Assembly: GCF_900103985.1 (NCBI RefSeq)
Contig: NZ_FNIE01000004.1
Coordinates: 496,001 to 560,000 of the forward strand
Direction of reading: 5' to 3'
Length of the DNA: 64,000 nucleotides
Source of the DNA: Actinacidiphila guanduensis
Lineage (GTDB): Bacteria > Actinomycetota > Actinomycetes > Streptomycetales > Streptomycetaceae
The translations under genes were made by a program, and so were the position numbers. Numbering within the stretch: the stretch's first letter is position 1; the number at the start of each line of letters is the position of its first letter. The notes below the pieces were generated by a model. It saw only the letters and a program-made list of their open reading frames with translations, had not been told where the DNA came from and did no database searches. This document shows positions 27,801 through 35,304 of the stretch, one piece after another.

Positions 27801-28138
27801 CCGCCCAGACCGCAGCCGACGCCGGACAGGTGCACGGAGCTGAAGCCGAGGATGCGGTTCTGGTTGTAGTCGTAGCCGGTGTTGTGGCCGGTGTCGGGCG
27901 AGAGCTGGACCATGCCGAAGGGCACGGCGGCGCCCGGGTAGGTGTTGCCGTCGTTCTGCGTGCCGATGAACGGGTTGACCAGGTGCGTGAGGTCGCCGCC
28001 GTGCGGGGCCGAATCGAGCGCGGCGGCGTCCTGCGCGGGCAGCAGCGCGGCGACGGCGGCGGCCGCCGTGGCGAACGCGACCGCCACGGCCGCGGCCGCC
28101 CTGCGCGTTCTCCCGCGCGCCCTTGTCGTACGGTCCAT
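24857..28138 (-). CDS. secreted GH92 alpha-mannosidase with C-terminal Ig-like and NPCBM-like domains
   Basis: A protein of 1093 aa. The ATG at 28,138 is preceded by GGAGGGTGAG, an almost ideal site. After the signal peptide, GH92 runs from VNPFIGTQNDGNTYPGAAVPFG through the calcium-site motif GNDDLGTMSAW (Asn676-Asp677-Asp678) to about residue 790. An Ig-like repeat (VSGTLTVSAGGPLTATPAS) follows, then a galactose-binding-type module at the C-terminus (ALYDTDGVGTSG...LAVPLDASRTAVSLTLPD). A perfect 14-bp palindrome lies 22 bp upstream of the start and a TACATCGTTGTA site 270 bp upstream, so regulation by the LacI-type protein is likely (inference). Confidence 0.93.
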   Translation of the reverse strand: MDRTTRARGRTRRAAAAVAVAFATAAAAVAALLPAQDAAALDSAPHGGDLTHLVNPFIGTQNDGNTYPGAAVPFGMVQLSPDTGHNTGYDYNQNRILGFSSVHLSGVGCGLGGDLPVLPTTGAITSTDDATYAAAFSHDDESASPGAYSVKLSTGITAELTATRRTGWQRYTFPATGQANVMLDAGQALHQVTSSTVTVLDDRTVLTSITGRGFCQDTQPYTLYTETRFDRPFASFGTWKGSTVTAGSRTSTSTGLGGAYARFDTTEDRTVTAVTALSWTGPAGAAENLAAEGRGSFDAARDAARQAWQQRLSQIRVQGGTDEQQRTFYSSLYRSFLAPNIGSDVDGRYKGWDGKVHPADGITYYQNWSLWDTYRTQQQLLSLLAPHEARDMALSLLRVGEQSGQLPRWGYATVETNIMTGDPVTPFLVDAWRQGLLKGHEEEAYQALKKHVDHAAPDSSPSAVRQADPEYLKNGFVPYDPARPQPKPGDDDYQHGPSATLEYALADAALGGMARDLGHTKDAATYLTRGQNYRSILNPATGFFQARDDDGLFTGPTDPASSVGFHEGTAWQYMWLVPQDVPGLVGLIGGQDTANSRLDSFFAYDQLLKDPAGTARNVWVNGPYSYYNQDKYNPQNEPDLNAPYTYLSTGQPWKTTDVVHAALTLFTDAPDGVTGNDDLGTMSAWQVLSAIGLYPLAPGTAEWGISTPEFSRVDLTLDRAYYPHGTLTVTARGSSDTDRYIQTAALGGKRLDDTYLTTADIKAGKDLALTVGAAPSRWGTAAADAPPALDHVADNRRHTSAGITPAAPGMLAGGSGVDVTASGVLTGPGHVSGTLTVSAGGPLTATPASTALHADSGSLPATTAVPVHITAPAGTPPGTYPLTVRVRQNGGPSASRTVQVSVAAADCKAAAGDCPQDLTALYDTDGVGTSGSPQGAGFDGGGFAFPAEQLPAPGTGVLAGHAYTFPDTAGDAKNFATAHGQTLDLVPRAYSGLDVLLSAHNGDVTANATVHYADGTSAPVTLKATDWAAGSPRLGEDTAIRADSRYDAQGRPDGVAVSIWHLAVPLDASRTAVSLTLPDNDHLALYAVSGRDA

Positions 28139-28159
28139 CTCACCCTCCACAGCCGGACT

Positions 28160-28173
28160 CGACAACGTTGTCG
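28160..28173. promoter_or_regulatory. palindromic operator next to the GH92 start
   Basis: CGACAACGTTGTCG, a perfect 14-bp palindrome with central CG, sharing the ACAACG half with the other sites. Only 21 bp separate it from the start codon, a position where a bound repressor would block initiation or early elongation. Confidence 0.7.
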
Positions 28174-28410
28174 GGAAACCGGGATGTGATGCTCCTCCTG
28201 TGACTGAAGGGGTGTCAAGGGTCCGTTCGTTACGACGTTGCACAGCCGCCCGGCCGGAGCGCTCTCCGCATGGCTGCTTCACAGGTGACCGAACTGAATG
28301 CCCGTCAGACGGCGTGCGACCTGCGAGGCAGGCCGGAGCACCCACGAACGGTCCCGCGCGGGCCGAGGGTGGGCATGACAGGATTCTTTCCCCGGGGCCG
28401 GGCGGTGCTT

Positions 28411-28422
28411 TACATCGTTGTA
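28411..28422 (+). promoter_or_regulatory. LacI-type operator, distal site of the GH92 promoter
   Basis: TACATCGTTGTA preceded by CTT, identical to the site at 12,159. It lies 240 bp from the palindrome at 28,160, a spacing compatible with DNA looping by a dimer of dimers (inference). Confidence 0.65.
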
Positions 28423-28546
28423 CGGACCGGGTGCCGCGACACGGGTCCCCGGCGGCCGGAGCCCCGCACCGCTCCCGTCCTGCGGCGCCCCGTCCGCCGG
28501 AACGGGAGCGCCGCGTCCCCGGAGCCGGCCGACTGGGGCGCCCCCG

Positions 28547-30721
28547 CTACTCGGCGGTGAGGACGACGAGTTGCCGGGTTGCCCGGGTCATCGCGACGTA
28601 GCGGTCCACCGCTCCCTGGGTGCCCTCGCCGAAGGATTCGGGGTCGACCAGGACGACCAGGTCGAACTCCAGGCCCTTGGTGAGTTCGGGGGGCAGCGCC
28701 CGTACCCGGAGCGAGGCCGGTGCCGGGCCTCGGGCGCCGATGACGCAGGCGGTGCCCTCGGCGTGGGCGGCGAGCCAGCCGTCCAGGACCGTGTCGAGTT
28801 CGGCGACGGTCCCGTGCCGTACCGGGATGCCGCTGCTGCGCACGGCGGCCGGCACGTTGGCGTCGGGCAGCACGGCCCGGATGACGGGCTCGGCCTCGGC
28901 CATCACCTCTTCGGGGGTGCGGTAGTTGATGCCGAGCGAGGCCACGGTGATCCGGTCGAAGCCGACCCGCTCCAGCCGCTCCTGCCAGGACTCGGTGAAG
29001 CCCTGCCGGGCCTGCGCCCGGTCGCCCACGATGGTGAAGCTGCGCGAGGGGCAGCGCGCCAGCAGCATCTGCCACTGGGCGTCGGTGAGTTCCTGCGCCT
29101 CGTCCACCACGACGTGCACGAAGGGCCCGGCGAGTCGGTCCGGGTCGGCGGTGGGCAGCGCGGCCTGGTCGACCAGCGCCTCCTGCAGGTCCCGTCCGCG
29201 CAGCATCCGCACCGCGCCCTCGCTGTCGTCGCCGGCCGAGTCGGTGTCGGCGGCCGTGACGATCTCCTCGATGACGCGGGCCATCCGGGCGCGTTCGGCG
29301 TCCGCCGCGGCCTGCCGGCGCTGCTCCAGCCGCGCGGCCCGCGGGTCGCCGAGCCGCCGGCGGGCCGCGTCCAGCAGCGGCAGGTCGGCCGTCGTCCATG
29401 CCTGCGGGTCCTGCTTGCGCTGGAGGGCGCGCACCTCGTCGGGGCTCAGCCAGGGCGCGCACGTGCGCAAGTAGGCGGGCACCGACCACAGGTCGCCGAC
29501 GAGGTCGGCCGCGTCGATCAGCGGCCAGGCCCGGTGGAGGGTGGCGACCAGCTCCTCCTCGTACTGCAGGGAGCGGCGCAGGAGTTCGGGCGGCACCTCG
29601 CCGTCGAGCCGGTCGGCCAGGATCGCGGCCAGTTCCTCCCAGATCTGTTCGCGCGCCTCGTTGTGCGGGGTGCCGGGGCCCGGGGCGTCGAACGCCTCGC
29701 CCCAGTCGTCGGGGCCGATCCACAGCTCGCCCCAGTCGGTCGCGACCGCCATGCCCTCGGTGGGCGGCTCCTCGTAGATGCGCACGGCCGCCTCGATCGC
29801 CTTGACCATGTCCGCCGTCGACTTCAGGCGCTCGACCTCCGGGTCGTCCTCGGGCCGCGCCTTGGCGCCCTCGGGCAGCAGGTCGCCGAGGGTGCAGGTC
29901 TGCACGCCCTCCTCGCCCAGGCTCGGCAGGACCTCGGAGACGTAGGCGAGGTAGGGCTGGTGCGGGCCGACGAACAGGACGCCGCCGCGCCGGTGACGGC
30001 CCTTCAGCCGCGGGTCGGAGTAGAGCAGGTAGGCCGCGCGGTGCAGGGCGACGACGGTCTTGCCGGTGCCGGGCCCGCCGTCCACGACGAGGGCGCCGCG
30101 CGAGCCGGCCCGGATCACCGCGTCCTGGTCGGCCTGGATGGTGGTGAGCACGTCGCGCATCCGGGCCGAACGGCTGCTGCCCAGACTCGCGATGAAGGCG
30201 GACTGGTCGTCCAGGGCAGCGTGCTGCTCCAGGGCGTCGGCGGTGAACGCCTCGTCCCAGTAGTCGCTGATCCGGCCGCCGGTCCAGCGGTAGCGGCGGC
30301 GGCTGGTCAGGCCCATGGGGTTGGCGTGGGTGGCGGCGAAGAAGGGCTCGGCGGCCGGCGAGCGCCAGTCGAGCAGCAGCCGGCGCCCGTCGCCGTCGGT
30401 GAGGCCGAGGCGCCCGATGTAGACGGGCTCGCCGTCCTCGCCGACGATGCGGCCCAGGCACAGGTCGAGCCCGAAGCGGCGCAGGGCACGCAGCCTGCCG
30501 GTCAGGCGGTGCACTTCGGTGTCGCGGTCCATGGCGGCGCGGCCGATGCCGCCGGGCGCCTTGCGCACGGCGTCCAGGTGCGCGGAGAGTTCGGCCACCG
30601 ACCGCTCCAGGCTCCGCGCGATCTCGGCGAAGTGCCGCTCGTCGCGGGCGATGAGCGCGGGCTCGGCCTTGGCCGCGAGCCGCTCGGGCAGGTCGAAGAC
30701 GCTGCTACGGGTCCCGGTCAC
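28547..30721 (-). CDS. helR: HelR/HelD-like RNA polymerase-associated motor ATPase
   Basis: A superfamily 1 helicase-like protein of 724 aa from the GTG at 30,721, which has a G-rich site (AAGGGGG) upstream. An in-frame ATG at 30,811 would add 30 residues of unlikely sequence and leave almost no leader after the predicted promoter. An N-terminal coiled-coil segment is followed by Walker A GGPGTGKT (Lys221), motif II VVDEAQELT (Asp540-Glu541), motif IV-V (VASLGINYRTPEE) and motif VI (DRYVAMTRATRQLVVL). HelR/HelD proteins remove stalled RNA polymerase from DNA, and HelR displaces rifamycins from the enzyme. A rifamycin-associated element lies upstream, which strongly favours HelR over other UvrD-like helicases. 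Confidence 0.88.
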   Translation of the reverse strand: MTGTRSSVFDLPERLAAKAEPALIARDERHFAEIARSLERSVAELSAHLDAVRKAPGGIGRAAMDRDTEVHRLTGRLRALRRFGLDLCLGRIVGEDGEPVYIGRLGLTDGDGRRLLLDWRSPAAEPFFAATHANPMGLTSRRRYRWTGGRISDYWDEAFTADALEQHAALDDQSAFIASLGSSRSARMRDVLTTIQADQDAVIRAGSRGALVVDGGPGTGKTVVALHRAAYLLYSDPRLKGRHRRGGVLFVGPHQPYLAYVSEVLPSLGEEGVQTCTLGDLLPEGAKARPEDDPEVERLKSTADMVKAIEAAVRIYEEPPTEGMAVATDWGELWIGPDDWGEAFDAPGPGTPHNEAREQIWEELAAILADRLDGEVPPELLRRSLQYEEELVATLHRAWPLIDAADLVGDLWSVPAYLRTCAPWLSPDEVRALQRKQDPQAWTTADLPLLDAARRRLGDPRAARLEQRRQAAADAERARMARVIEEIVTAADTDSAGDDSEGAVRMLRGRDLQEALVDQAALPTADPDRLAGPFVHVVVDEAQELTDAQWQMLLARCPSRSFTIVGDRAQARQGFTESWQERLERVGFDRITVASLGINYRTPEEVMAEAEPVIRAVLPDANVPAAVRSSGIPVRHGTVAELDTVLDGWLAAHAEGTACVIGARGPAPASLRVRALPPELTKGLEFDLVVLVDPESFGEGTQGAVDRYVAMTRATRQLVVLTAE

Positions 30722-30821
30722 CGCCCCGCCCCCTTCGATCCGCGAACCCTGCCAAGTCCTCGCATACACCCGCGCACTTCGCAATCCACCTGTTTCCCCG
30801 GTTTTCCGCATCAGGTCAGCG

Positions 30822-30858
30822 ATTGTGCAGCACCCCCGGGGCCTTGCCGCAAGCCCCC
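30822..30858 (-). promoter_or_regulatory. rifamycin-associated element (RAE) and promoter of helR
   Basis: On the minus strand 30,839-30,857 reads GGGGCTTGCGGCAAGGCCC, the published RAE inverted repeat without a mismatch. A -10-like CACAAT lies at 30,827-30,822, 19 bp after the TTGCGG inside the repeat. The same hexamers and spacing occur before the glycosyltransferase gene at 57.7 kb. Transcription from here would start near 30,815, about 95 bp before the GTG start. Confidence 0.88.
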
Positions 30859-30881
30859 CAGTGCGCTATAAGTTGAAAGTG

Positions 30882-30901
30882 GCGGGGAGAGGTCTCCCTG
30901 C
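30882..30901 (-). repeat. inverted repeat upstream of the helR RAE
   Basis: GGGAGA-GG-TCTCCC with further outer pairing, 24 bp upstream of the RAE. A similar repeat at the same distance occurs at 57,769-57,792. It could be a terminator for the SDR gene or part of the RAE control module; the shared position favours the latter. Confidence 0.5.
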
Positions 30902-30993
30902 TTTTCGCATGTCCGGGGCTCTTCGCCGGACCCCGGCCCGTCGAGGCGCGATCGAGGCGCCTCCAGCCGTGTCCGGCCGTGTTCCGGCTGTTC

Positions 30994-31716
30994 CTAGCGT
31001 GTGGTGAAGGCCCCGCCGTTGACGTGGAGGGTCTGGCCGGTGATGTGGCGGGCCGCGGGCGAGGCCAGGAAGTGGGCGGTCCCGGCGATGTCGTCCACCG
31101 TGCCCGGGCGCTTGTTGTGGGTCTCCGCCACCAGGTCGGCGTAACGGGCCTTCGTGAGTGCGCCGCCGAAGAAGCCGGTGCCCTCGACGAAGCCGGCGGA
31201 GATGACGTTGCAGGTGACGCCGCCGGGTGCGAGTTCGGCGGACAGGAAGGCGTTCCAGGCCGCGAGGGCGGCCTTGGCCGCGCCGTAGGAGCCGCCGCGC
31301 CGCTCGGCGCCGATCGAGCCGATGCTGATCACCGCCCCGCCGGGGGCGAGCTTGTCGCGCACCGAGCCGGTGGTCACCACGGCCGTGAGCAGGTTCTGCG
31401 CGAGGCTGTCCTGCCACTGGGCGAGCAGGGCCGCGAGCGCCGGGCTGTCCGCGGGTGCGCCGGGCAGTCCGCCGGCCGCGTTGACCACCACGTCCACGGT
31501 CGTGAACCGGGCGGCCAGCGCCGCCGCCCGGCCGGGGTCGGCCGCGTCGCACACCGCCCCCTCCACACCCAGTTCCGCCGCCGCCGAGGCGACGGTGGCG
31601 GCGTTCCGTCCGGTGATGACGACGCGGTCGCCGTCGGCGGCGAAACGCGCGGCGACCGCGCGGCCGATGCCGCTGCTGCCTCCGGTGACGAGCACGGTAC
31701 GGGTCGAGCGGGTCAC
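30994..31716 (-). CDS. SDR-family oxidoreductase
   Basis: A protein of 240 aa, standard length for classical short-chain dehydrogenases. The GTG at 31,716 follows AGGAGG. The Rossmann motif is VLVTGGSSGIGRAVA, the NNAG-type motif reads VVVNAAGG, the catalytic Ser is in ISIGSIG, and the YxxxK motif is YGAAKAAL. The C-terminus (HITGQTLHVNGGAF) is typical of 3-oxoacyl-ACP reductase-like members. It is divergent from a MarR regulator with a palindrome between them, so it is probably under that regulator. The substrate is unknown. Confidence 0.93.
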   Translation of the reverse strand: MTRSTRTVLVTGGSSGIGRAVAARFAADGDRVVITGRNAATVASAAAELGVEGAVCDAADPGRAAALAARFTTVDVVVNAAGGLPGAPADSPALAALLAQWQDSLAQNLLTAVVTTGSVRDKLAPGGAVISIGSIGAERRGGSYGAAKAALAAWNAFLSAELAPGGVTCNVISAGFVEGTGFFGGALTKARYADLVAETHNKRPGTVDDIAGTAHFLASPAARHITGQTLHVNGGAFTTR

Positions 31717-31775
31717 GGCGGTCCTCCTGGTGGGACGATCCTGGCGGTCGGGGCGAGCGGCGCCGTCGCTGCTAC

Positions 31776-31789
31776 GTTTAGACCTAAAC
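31776..31789. promoter_or_regulatory. MarR-type operator
   Basis: GTTTAG-AC-CTAAAC: perfect 6-bp arms and a 2-bp centre, in an AT-rich patch between the divergent SDR and MarR genes, 28 bp before the MarR start. Position and symmetry fit autoregulation. Confidence 0.7.
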
Positions 31790-31817
31790 ATAGTCGAGGA
31801 GAGCGGGGAACCCCACC

Positions 31818-32378
31818 GTGGCCGAGGAGCAGGACCCAGGACCCGTACCGTCCGCCGCCGAGATCGCCGCGGCCTGGCAGCGGGAGCGGCCGGGCACGCC
31901 CACCGCGTCGATCGAGGTCGTCACGCCGATCTGGCGGCTGGCCAAGCTCTTCGCCGACGACCGCGCCCGGGTGCTGCGCGGAGCGGGCATCGACGCCGCC
32001 ACCCTCGACCTGCTCTCGGTCGTGCGCCGTTCCGGCCCGCCCTACGCGCTGAGCACCCGTCAGCTCGCCCACCGCACCCTGGTGACCGCGGGCGCGATCT
32101 CCCAGCGCGTGGCCCGGGCCGAACGCGAGGGCCTGGTCCGCCGCACACCCGGCACCGGCCGCCGCAGTGTCCTGGTGGAGCTGACCGAGGAGGGCCACGC
32201 GCTGATCGAGCGGTCCGTCGACGCCGTCCTCGGCCGCGAGGCCACCCTGGTCGCGGGCCTGTCCCCGCAGGAACGGACCTTGCTGATCGGCCTGTTGGAC
32301 ACGCTGCTGACCGACGTGCGCCGCCGCGTGTCCGCCCCGCCCGGACCGACCGCCCCGGGCAGCCGGACCGGCCCGTAG
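31818..32378 (+). CDS. MarR-family transcriptional regulator
   Basis: A protein of 186 aa from a GTG start; GAGGAGAG lies a little far upstream. The winged helix-turn-helix is visible (YALSTRQLAHRTLVTAGAISQRVARAEREGLVRR), with the wing TGRRSVLVELTEEG. The N-terminal 45 residues (WQRERPGTPTASIEVVTPIWR) match the MarR subgroup common in Streptomyces beside oxidoreductases. Probably a repressor of itself and the divergent SDR gene, released by a small molecule that cannot be named. Confidence 0.92.
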   Translation: MAEEQDPGPVPSAAEIAAAWQRERPGTPTASIEVVTPIWRLAKLFADDRARVLRGAGIDAATLDLLSVVRRSGPPYALSTRQLAHRTLVTAGAISQRVARAEREGLVRRTPGTGRRSVLVELTEEGHALIERSVDAVLGREATLVAGLSPQERTLLIGLLDTLLTDVRRRVSAPPGPTAPGSRTGP

Positions 32379-32459
32379 GGCGCGCCCGGCCACGTTGGAC
32401 GCGGCGGGGTGCGGCGTCCACCCTGGAGGGGCAGGTGTCCCGGCGGGAAGGGCGGTTCC

Positions 32460-33719
32460 ATGGCGTCCAGGAGCGCGCAGGCCGAGCGGGCCGCGGCCGC
32501 CGGCCGTGCCCGCTCGGTACGGCCGGCGGTGCGGGTCCCGCCCGGGACCGGCTTCTGGTTCACGGCCACCGCCTTCGCGGTCCTGATGGCCTTCGGCACC
32601 GCCCCCACCCCGCTGTGGCCGCTCTACGAGGCGAGGGACGGCTTCGGCGCGACCACGGTGACCGTCGCCTACGCGGTGCTCGTCATCGGCGCGGCCTTCG
32701 GCTTCGCGGCGCTCGGCCACCTGTCGGACCGGCTGGGCCGGCGCCGGGTGGTGGTGGCCGCGCTGGCGGTGGCGATCGTCGCGGCGCTCGTGCTCGCCTT
32801 CTGGACCGGCCTGGGCGGCCTGCTGGCGGGCCGGGTGCTCAACGGCGTCGGCATCGGCCTGATGGCCTCCACCGCGACGACCTACCTGTACGACCTGCAC
32901 CGCCGCGCGCACCCGGACCGGCCGGTCTCCGCGGTGCCCGGGGTGGTGGCCACCATGGCGAACCTCGGCGGGCTGGCGCTCGGCCCGCTGGCGGCCGGCA
33001 TCGTCGCGCAGTGGGCGCCGCACCCGTTGCCGGCCACCCAGCTCGGCTTCGCCGCGGCCATGGCGGTGTGCCTGGTGCTGGCGCTGTGCACGCCCGAGAC
33101 GGTGGACCGCGGCCGCCGCTCGGCCGACCGCCCGGCGCGGTTCGCGCTGCGCCCGGGGGCGGCGAAGGTCTTCGCGGCCGCGTGCGGGCTGGGCTTCTTC
33201 TCCTTCGCGCTGCTCGGCCTGGTCAGCTCGCTCGGCGCGATCATCCTGCACACCGACCTCGGGATCGGCTCGCACTTCCTCGCGGGGCTGGCGCCGGCGC
33301 TGATGTTCGCCGCGGCCGCGGTGGGCCAGCTGCTGATCGGGCGGCTGCGGCCGGTGCCGACGGCGGTGGTGGGCGCGGTCGTCTTCCCGGTGGGCCTCGC
33401 CCTGGTCGTCGTGGCGACCCGCGACCCGCGGCTGTGGCTCTTCCTGGTGGCGGTCGCCGTGGCGGGCGCGGGCGCCGGGGTGCTCTTCAAGGGCGGGGTG
33501 ATGGAGGCCGGGGCCGCCGCGCAGCCGCGCTCGCGGGCGGGCGTCCTCGCGGTGTACTTCATCGCCGGCTACGTCGGGCTCGGCGGTCCCTCGATCCTGT
33601 TCAGCGTGATCACGGACCACGCGAGCCTGGACCCGGTGATGCTGGGCTTCGCGGTGCTGCTCTCGCTGGGCGCGGCCGTCTCTGCGGCGGCGATCGCCCG
33701 CTACCACCCGGAGGCGTGA
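32460..33719 (+). CDS. MFS transporter
   Basis: A membrane protein of 419 aa with about 12 hydrophobic segments. It carries the MFS signature between helices 2 and 3 (GHLSDRLGRRRVVV). The start at 32,460 has GGGAAGG upstream. No substrate-specific motif was recognised; drug or metabolite efflux is the usual role for this branch. It lies 81 bp after the MarR gene in the same direction and may be co-regulated, and it is followed by a strong terminator. Confidence 0.88.
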   Translation: MASRSAQAERAAAAGRARSVRPAVRVPPGTGFWFTATAFAVLMAFGTAPTPLWPLYEARDGFGATTVTVAYAVLVIGAAFGFAALGHLSDRLGRRRVVVAALAVAIVAALVLAFWTGLGGLLAGRVLNGVGIGLMASTATTYLYDLHRRAHPDRPVSAVPGVVATMANLGGLALGPLAAGIVAQWAPHPLPATQLGFAAAMAVCLVLALCTPETVDRGRRSADRPARFALRPGAAKVFAAACGLGFFSFALLGLVSSLGAIILHTDLGIGSHFLAGLAPALMFAAAAVGQLLIGRLRPVPTAVVGAVVFPVGLALVVVATRDPRLWLFLVAVAVAGAGAGVLFKGGVMEAGAAAQPRSRAGVLAVYFIAGYVGLGGPSILFSVITDHASLDPVMLGFAVLLSLGAAVSAAAIARYHPEA

Positions 33720-33800
33720 ACGGAAGGCGCGAGCGGAAGGCACGAGCGGGCGCGCGGCACCGCGGGGTGCGCCCCCTGCGGGCGCCCGTACGCATGCGAC

Positions 33801-33841
33801 GGCCCCCGCGGGGCCCCTTGGACCGGGGCCCCGCGGGGGCC
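33801..33841. terminator. bidirectional terminator hairpin
   Basis: Perfect 17-bp arms (GGCCCCCGCGGGGCCCC and complement) with a 7-base loop, between the convergent MFS and universal stress protein genes. Confidence 0.75.
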
Positions 33842-33924
33842 GTGACACATGGCGCGGACCTCTTCGGACCGGGCGAGCGGTACGGGCCGGTGCCGCCGCA
33901 GCGCGGCCCCGCGGCCCCGCAGGC

Positions 33925-34359
33925 TCAGCCCTCGCTGTGCACCAGGAGCACCGAGACGCGGGCCGTCTTGGCCACGCCGCGGCTGACGCTCGGGTGCAGC
34001 AGCGCGGAGATGCCGCTGTAGTGGCCCGGGCCGACGGCTATCAGGTCGCTGCCCAGGGCCTCGGCCCGCTCCACGAGGATCGCGGCCAGGTCCTCGCGCA
34101 GGCCCTCGTCCACCTCGCCCTCGGCGGTGATGCCCTTCTCGCGCAGCACGGCCAGCGCCTCGTCGACCACCGTCTGCCCCTCGGCGGCGTCCTCGGTGGG
34201 CACCACGGAGGTGGCGAGCCCGGCGTCGTAGACCAGGGACGGGCGGATGTGGATGACGTGCACGGTGCCGCCGGTCAGCTTGGCGAGCTCGGCGACCGAG
34301 TCCAGGACGGCGTTACCGTGCGCCGAGCCGTCCACGGCGGCGAGGATCTTCTTGTACAT
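33925..34359 (-). CDS. universal stress protein (UspA family)
   Basis: A single-domain Usp of 144 aa starting MYKKILAAVDGSAHGNAVL. The frame is open further upstream, but this ATG matches the family start. The C-terminal nucleotide-binding motif is imperfect (VGPGHYSGISALLHPSVSRGVAKTARVSVLLV against the usual GxxG-9x-G[S/T]). ATP binding is therefore uncertain, though the Gly-rich loop is partly kept. Such proteins respond to dormancy or oxidative stress. It is transcribed alone behind a 250-bp leader that contains two small palindromes (34,462-34,475 and 34,481-34,498). Confidence 0.9.
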   Translation of the reverse strand: MYKKILAAVDGSAHGNAVLDSVAELAKLTGGTVHVIHIRPSLVYDAGLATSVVPTEDAAEGQTVVDEALAVLREKGITAEGEVDEGLREDLAAILVERAEALGSDLIAVGPGHYSGISALLHPSVSRGVAKTARVSVLLVHSEG

Positions 34360-34571
34360 GCGGATCAACTTCCTTGTCCGAAAAGGTCCGGCGGGTCTCA
34401 CAGGGTGTGGCCCTCCCGCTCGTTCAGCCGTACGGGGGGCGGCCCGATTCCCGATTCTCCAGTGGCGCGCGCCACGTCCCGCAGCCGGGGTCGGCTGCCG
34501 CGCCCCGGACAGCCCCAGAACAGGCACAGGACAGGCAGGGGACAGCTCCCCGGCAGCCCCCGGACAGCGCG

Positions 34572-34596
34572 AAGGGCCCCCGCGCAGGGGGCCCTT
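34572..34596 (-). terminator. terminator hairpin after the DJ-1/PfpI gene
   Basis: AAGGGCCCCC and its complement form a 10-bp stem with a 5-base loop, 18 bp after the stop codon at 34,614. It ends in TT on either strand. Confidence 0.7.
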
Positions 34597-34613
34597 GGCT
34601 CATACCGTGCCGG

Positions 34614-35180
34614 TCAGGCGGGCGGCGCCGCCTTGCGCAGCACCTCGATGAACGCCCGCATCCACGTGGGGTGGTCCGGCCAGGCGCGGGCGGAGACGAG
34701 GCTGCCGTCCACCACGCCGTCGCCGTCCTCGAAGGTCGCGCCGGCCGCGGCGACGTCCGGTGCGAGCGCCGGGTAGGCGGCCGTCGTCCGGCCGGCCAGG
34801 GCGCCCGCGGCAGCGGTGATCAGCGGTCCGTGGCAGATCTGCGCCACGGGTTTGCCCGCGTCGAAGAAGTGCCGGACGATCCGCTGGAGCGCGGGGTCGT
34901 TGCGCAGGTATTCCGGCGCGCGCCCGCCGGGGATCACCAGGGCCGCGTACGCGTCGGGCTCGACGTCCTCGAAGGCCACGTCGGCCGGCCAGGTGTAGCC
35001 CGGCTTCTCGGTGTAGGTGTCGAACCCGTCCACGAAGTCGTGCACCACGAACTGCAGTTTCTTCCTGGCCGGCGCGGCGACCTCGACCGCGTACCCCTCC
35101 TCCAGCAGCCGCTGGTAGGGGTACATCACCTCCAGCGACTCCGCCGCGTCCCCGGCGACCAGCAGCACCTTCACGCTCAT
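34614..35180 (-). CDS. DJ-1/PfpI family protein
   Basis: A protein of 188 aa with the class I glutamine amidotransferase-like fold. The nucleophile elbow is AQICHGP with Cys116, preceded by VIPGGRAPEYLRNDP (acidic partner and oxyanion strand). Members act as proteases, glyoxalases or deglycases; this subgroup (VEVAAPARKKLQFVVHDF) is common in soil bacteria and functionally unassigned. It is followed by a clear terminator and lies near GAPDH, a protein prone to glycation, but the link is only positional. Confidence 0.9.
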   Translation of the reverse strand: MSVKVLLVAGDAAESLEVMYPYQRLLEEGYAVEVAAPARKKLQFVVHDFVDGFDTYTEKPGYTWPADVAFEDVEPDAYAALVIPGGRAPEYLRNDPALQRIVRHFFDAGKPVAQICHGPLITAAAGALAGRTTAAYPALAPDVAAAGATFEDGDGVVDGSLVSARAWPDHPTWMRAFIEVLRKAAPPA

Positions 35181-35304
35181 CGTCCCGTCCTCTCCGCGTC
35201 CGTCCCCCCTCGTCCACCATCCCGCACTTTGCCGCGGCCGTCCCCCCTCCGGACGGCCGGGGCGAGGGGGACGAGGCGGGACGCCGACGCGCGAAGGAGC
35301 CGGC

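Larger units (their letters stand above)
28139..28546. other. 408-bp control region of the third GH92 gene
   Basis: No credible gene. It contains a perfect palindrome at 28,160-28,173, a weaker operator-like match TTACGACGTTGCA at 28,230-28,242 and a full TACATCGTTGTA at 28,411-28,422. The right half also receives the 3' end of the helicase-like gene. Confidence 0.65.

Noticed and set aside
24701..28189. Long rightward open frame opposite the third GH92 gene
   Set aside because: Same antisense artefact; the minus strand has a signal peptide, RBS and all GH92 motifs.
30721..30811. ATG at 30,811 as the helR start
   Set aside because: It would leave about four bases of leader after the predicted promoter and add residues unlike the family; the GTG at 30,721 fits better.
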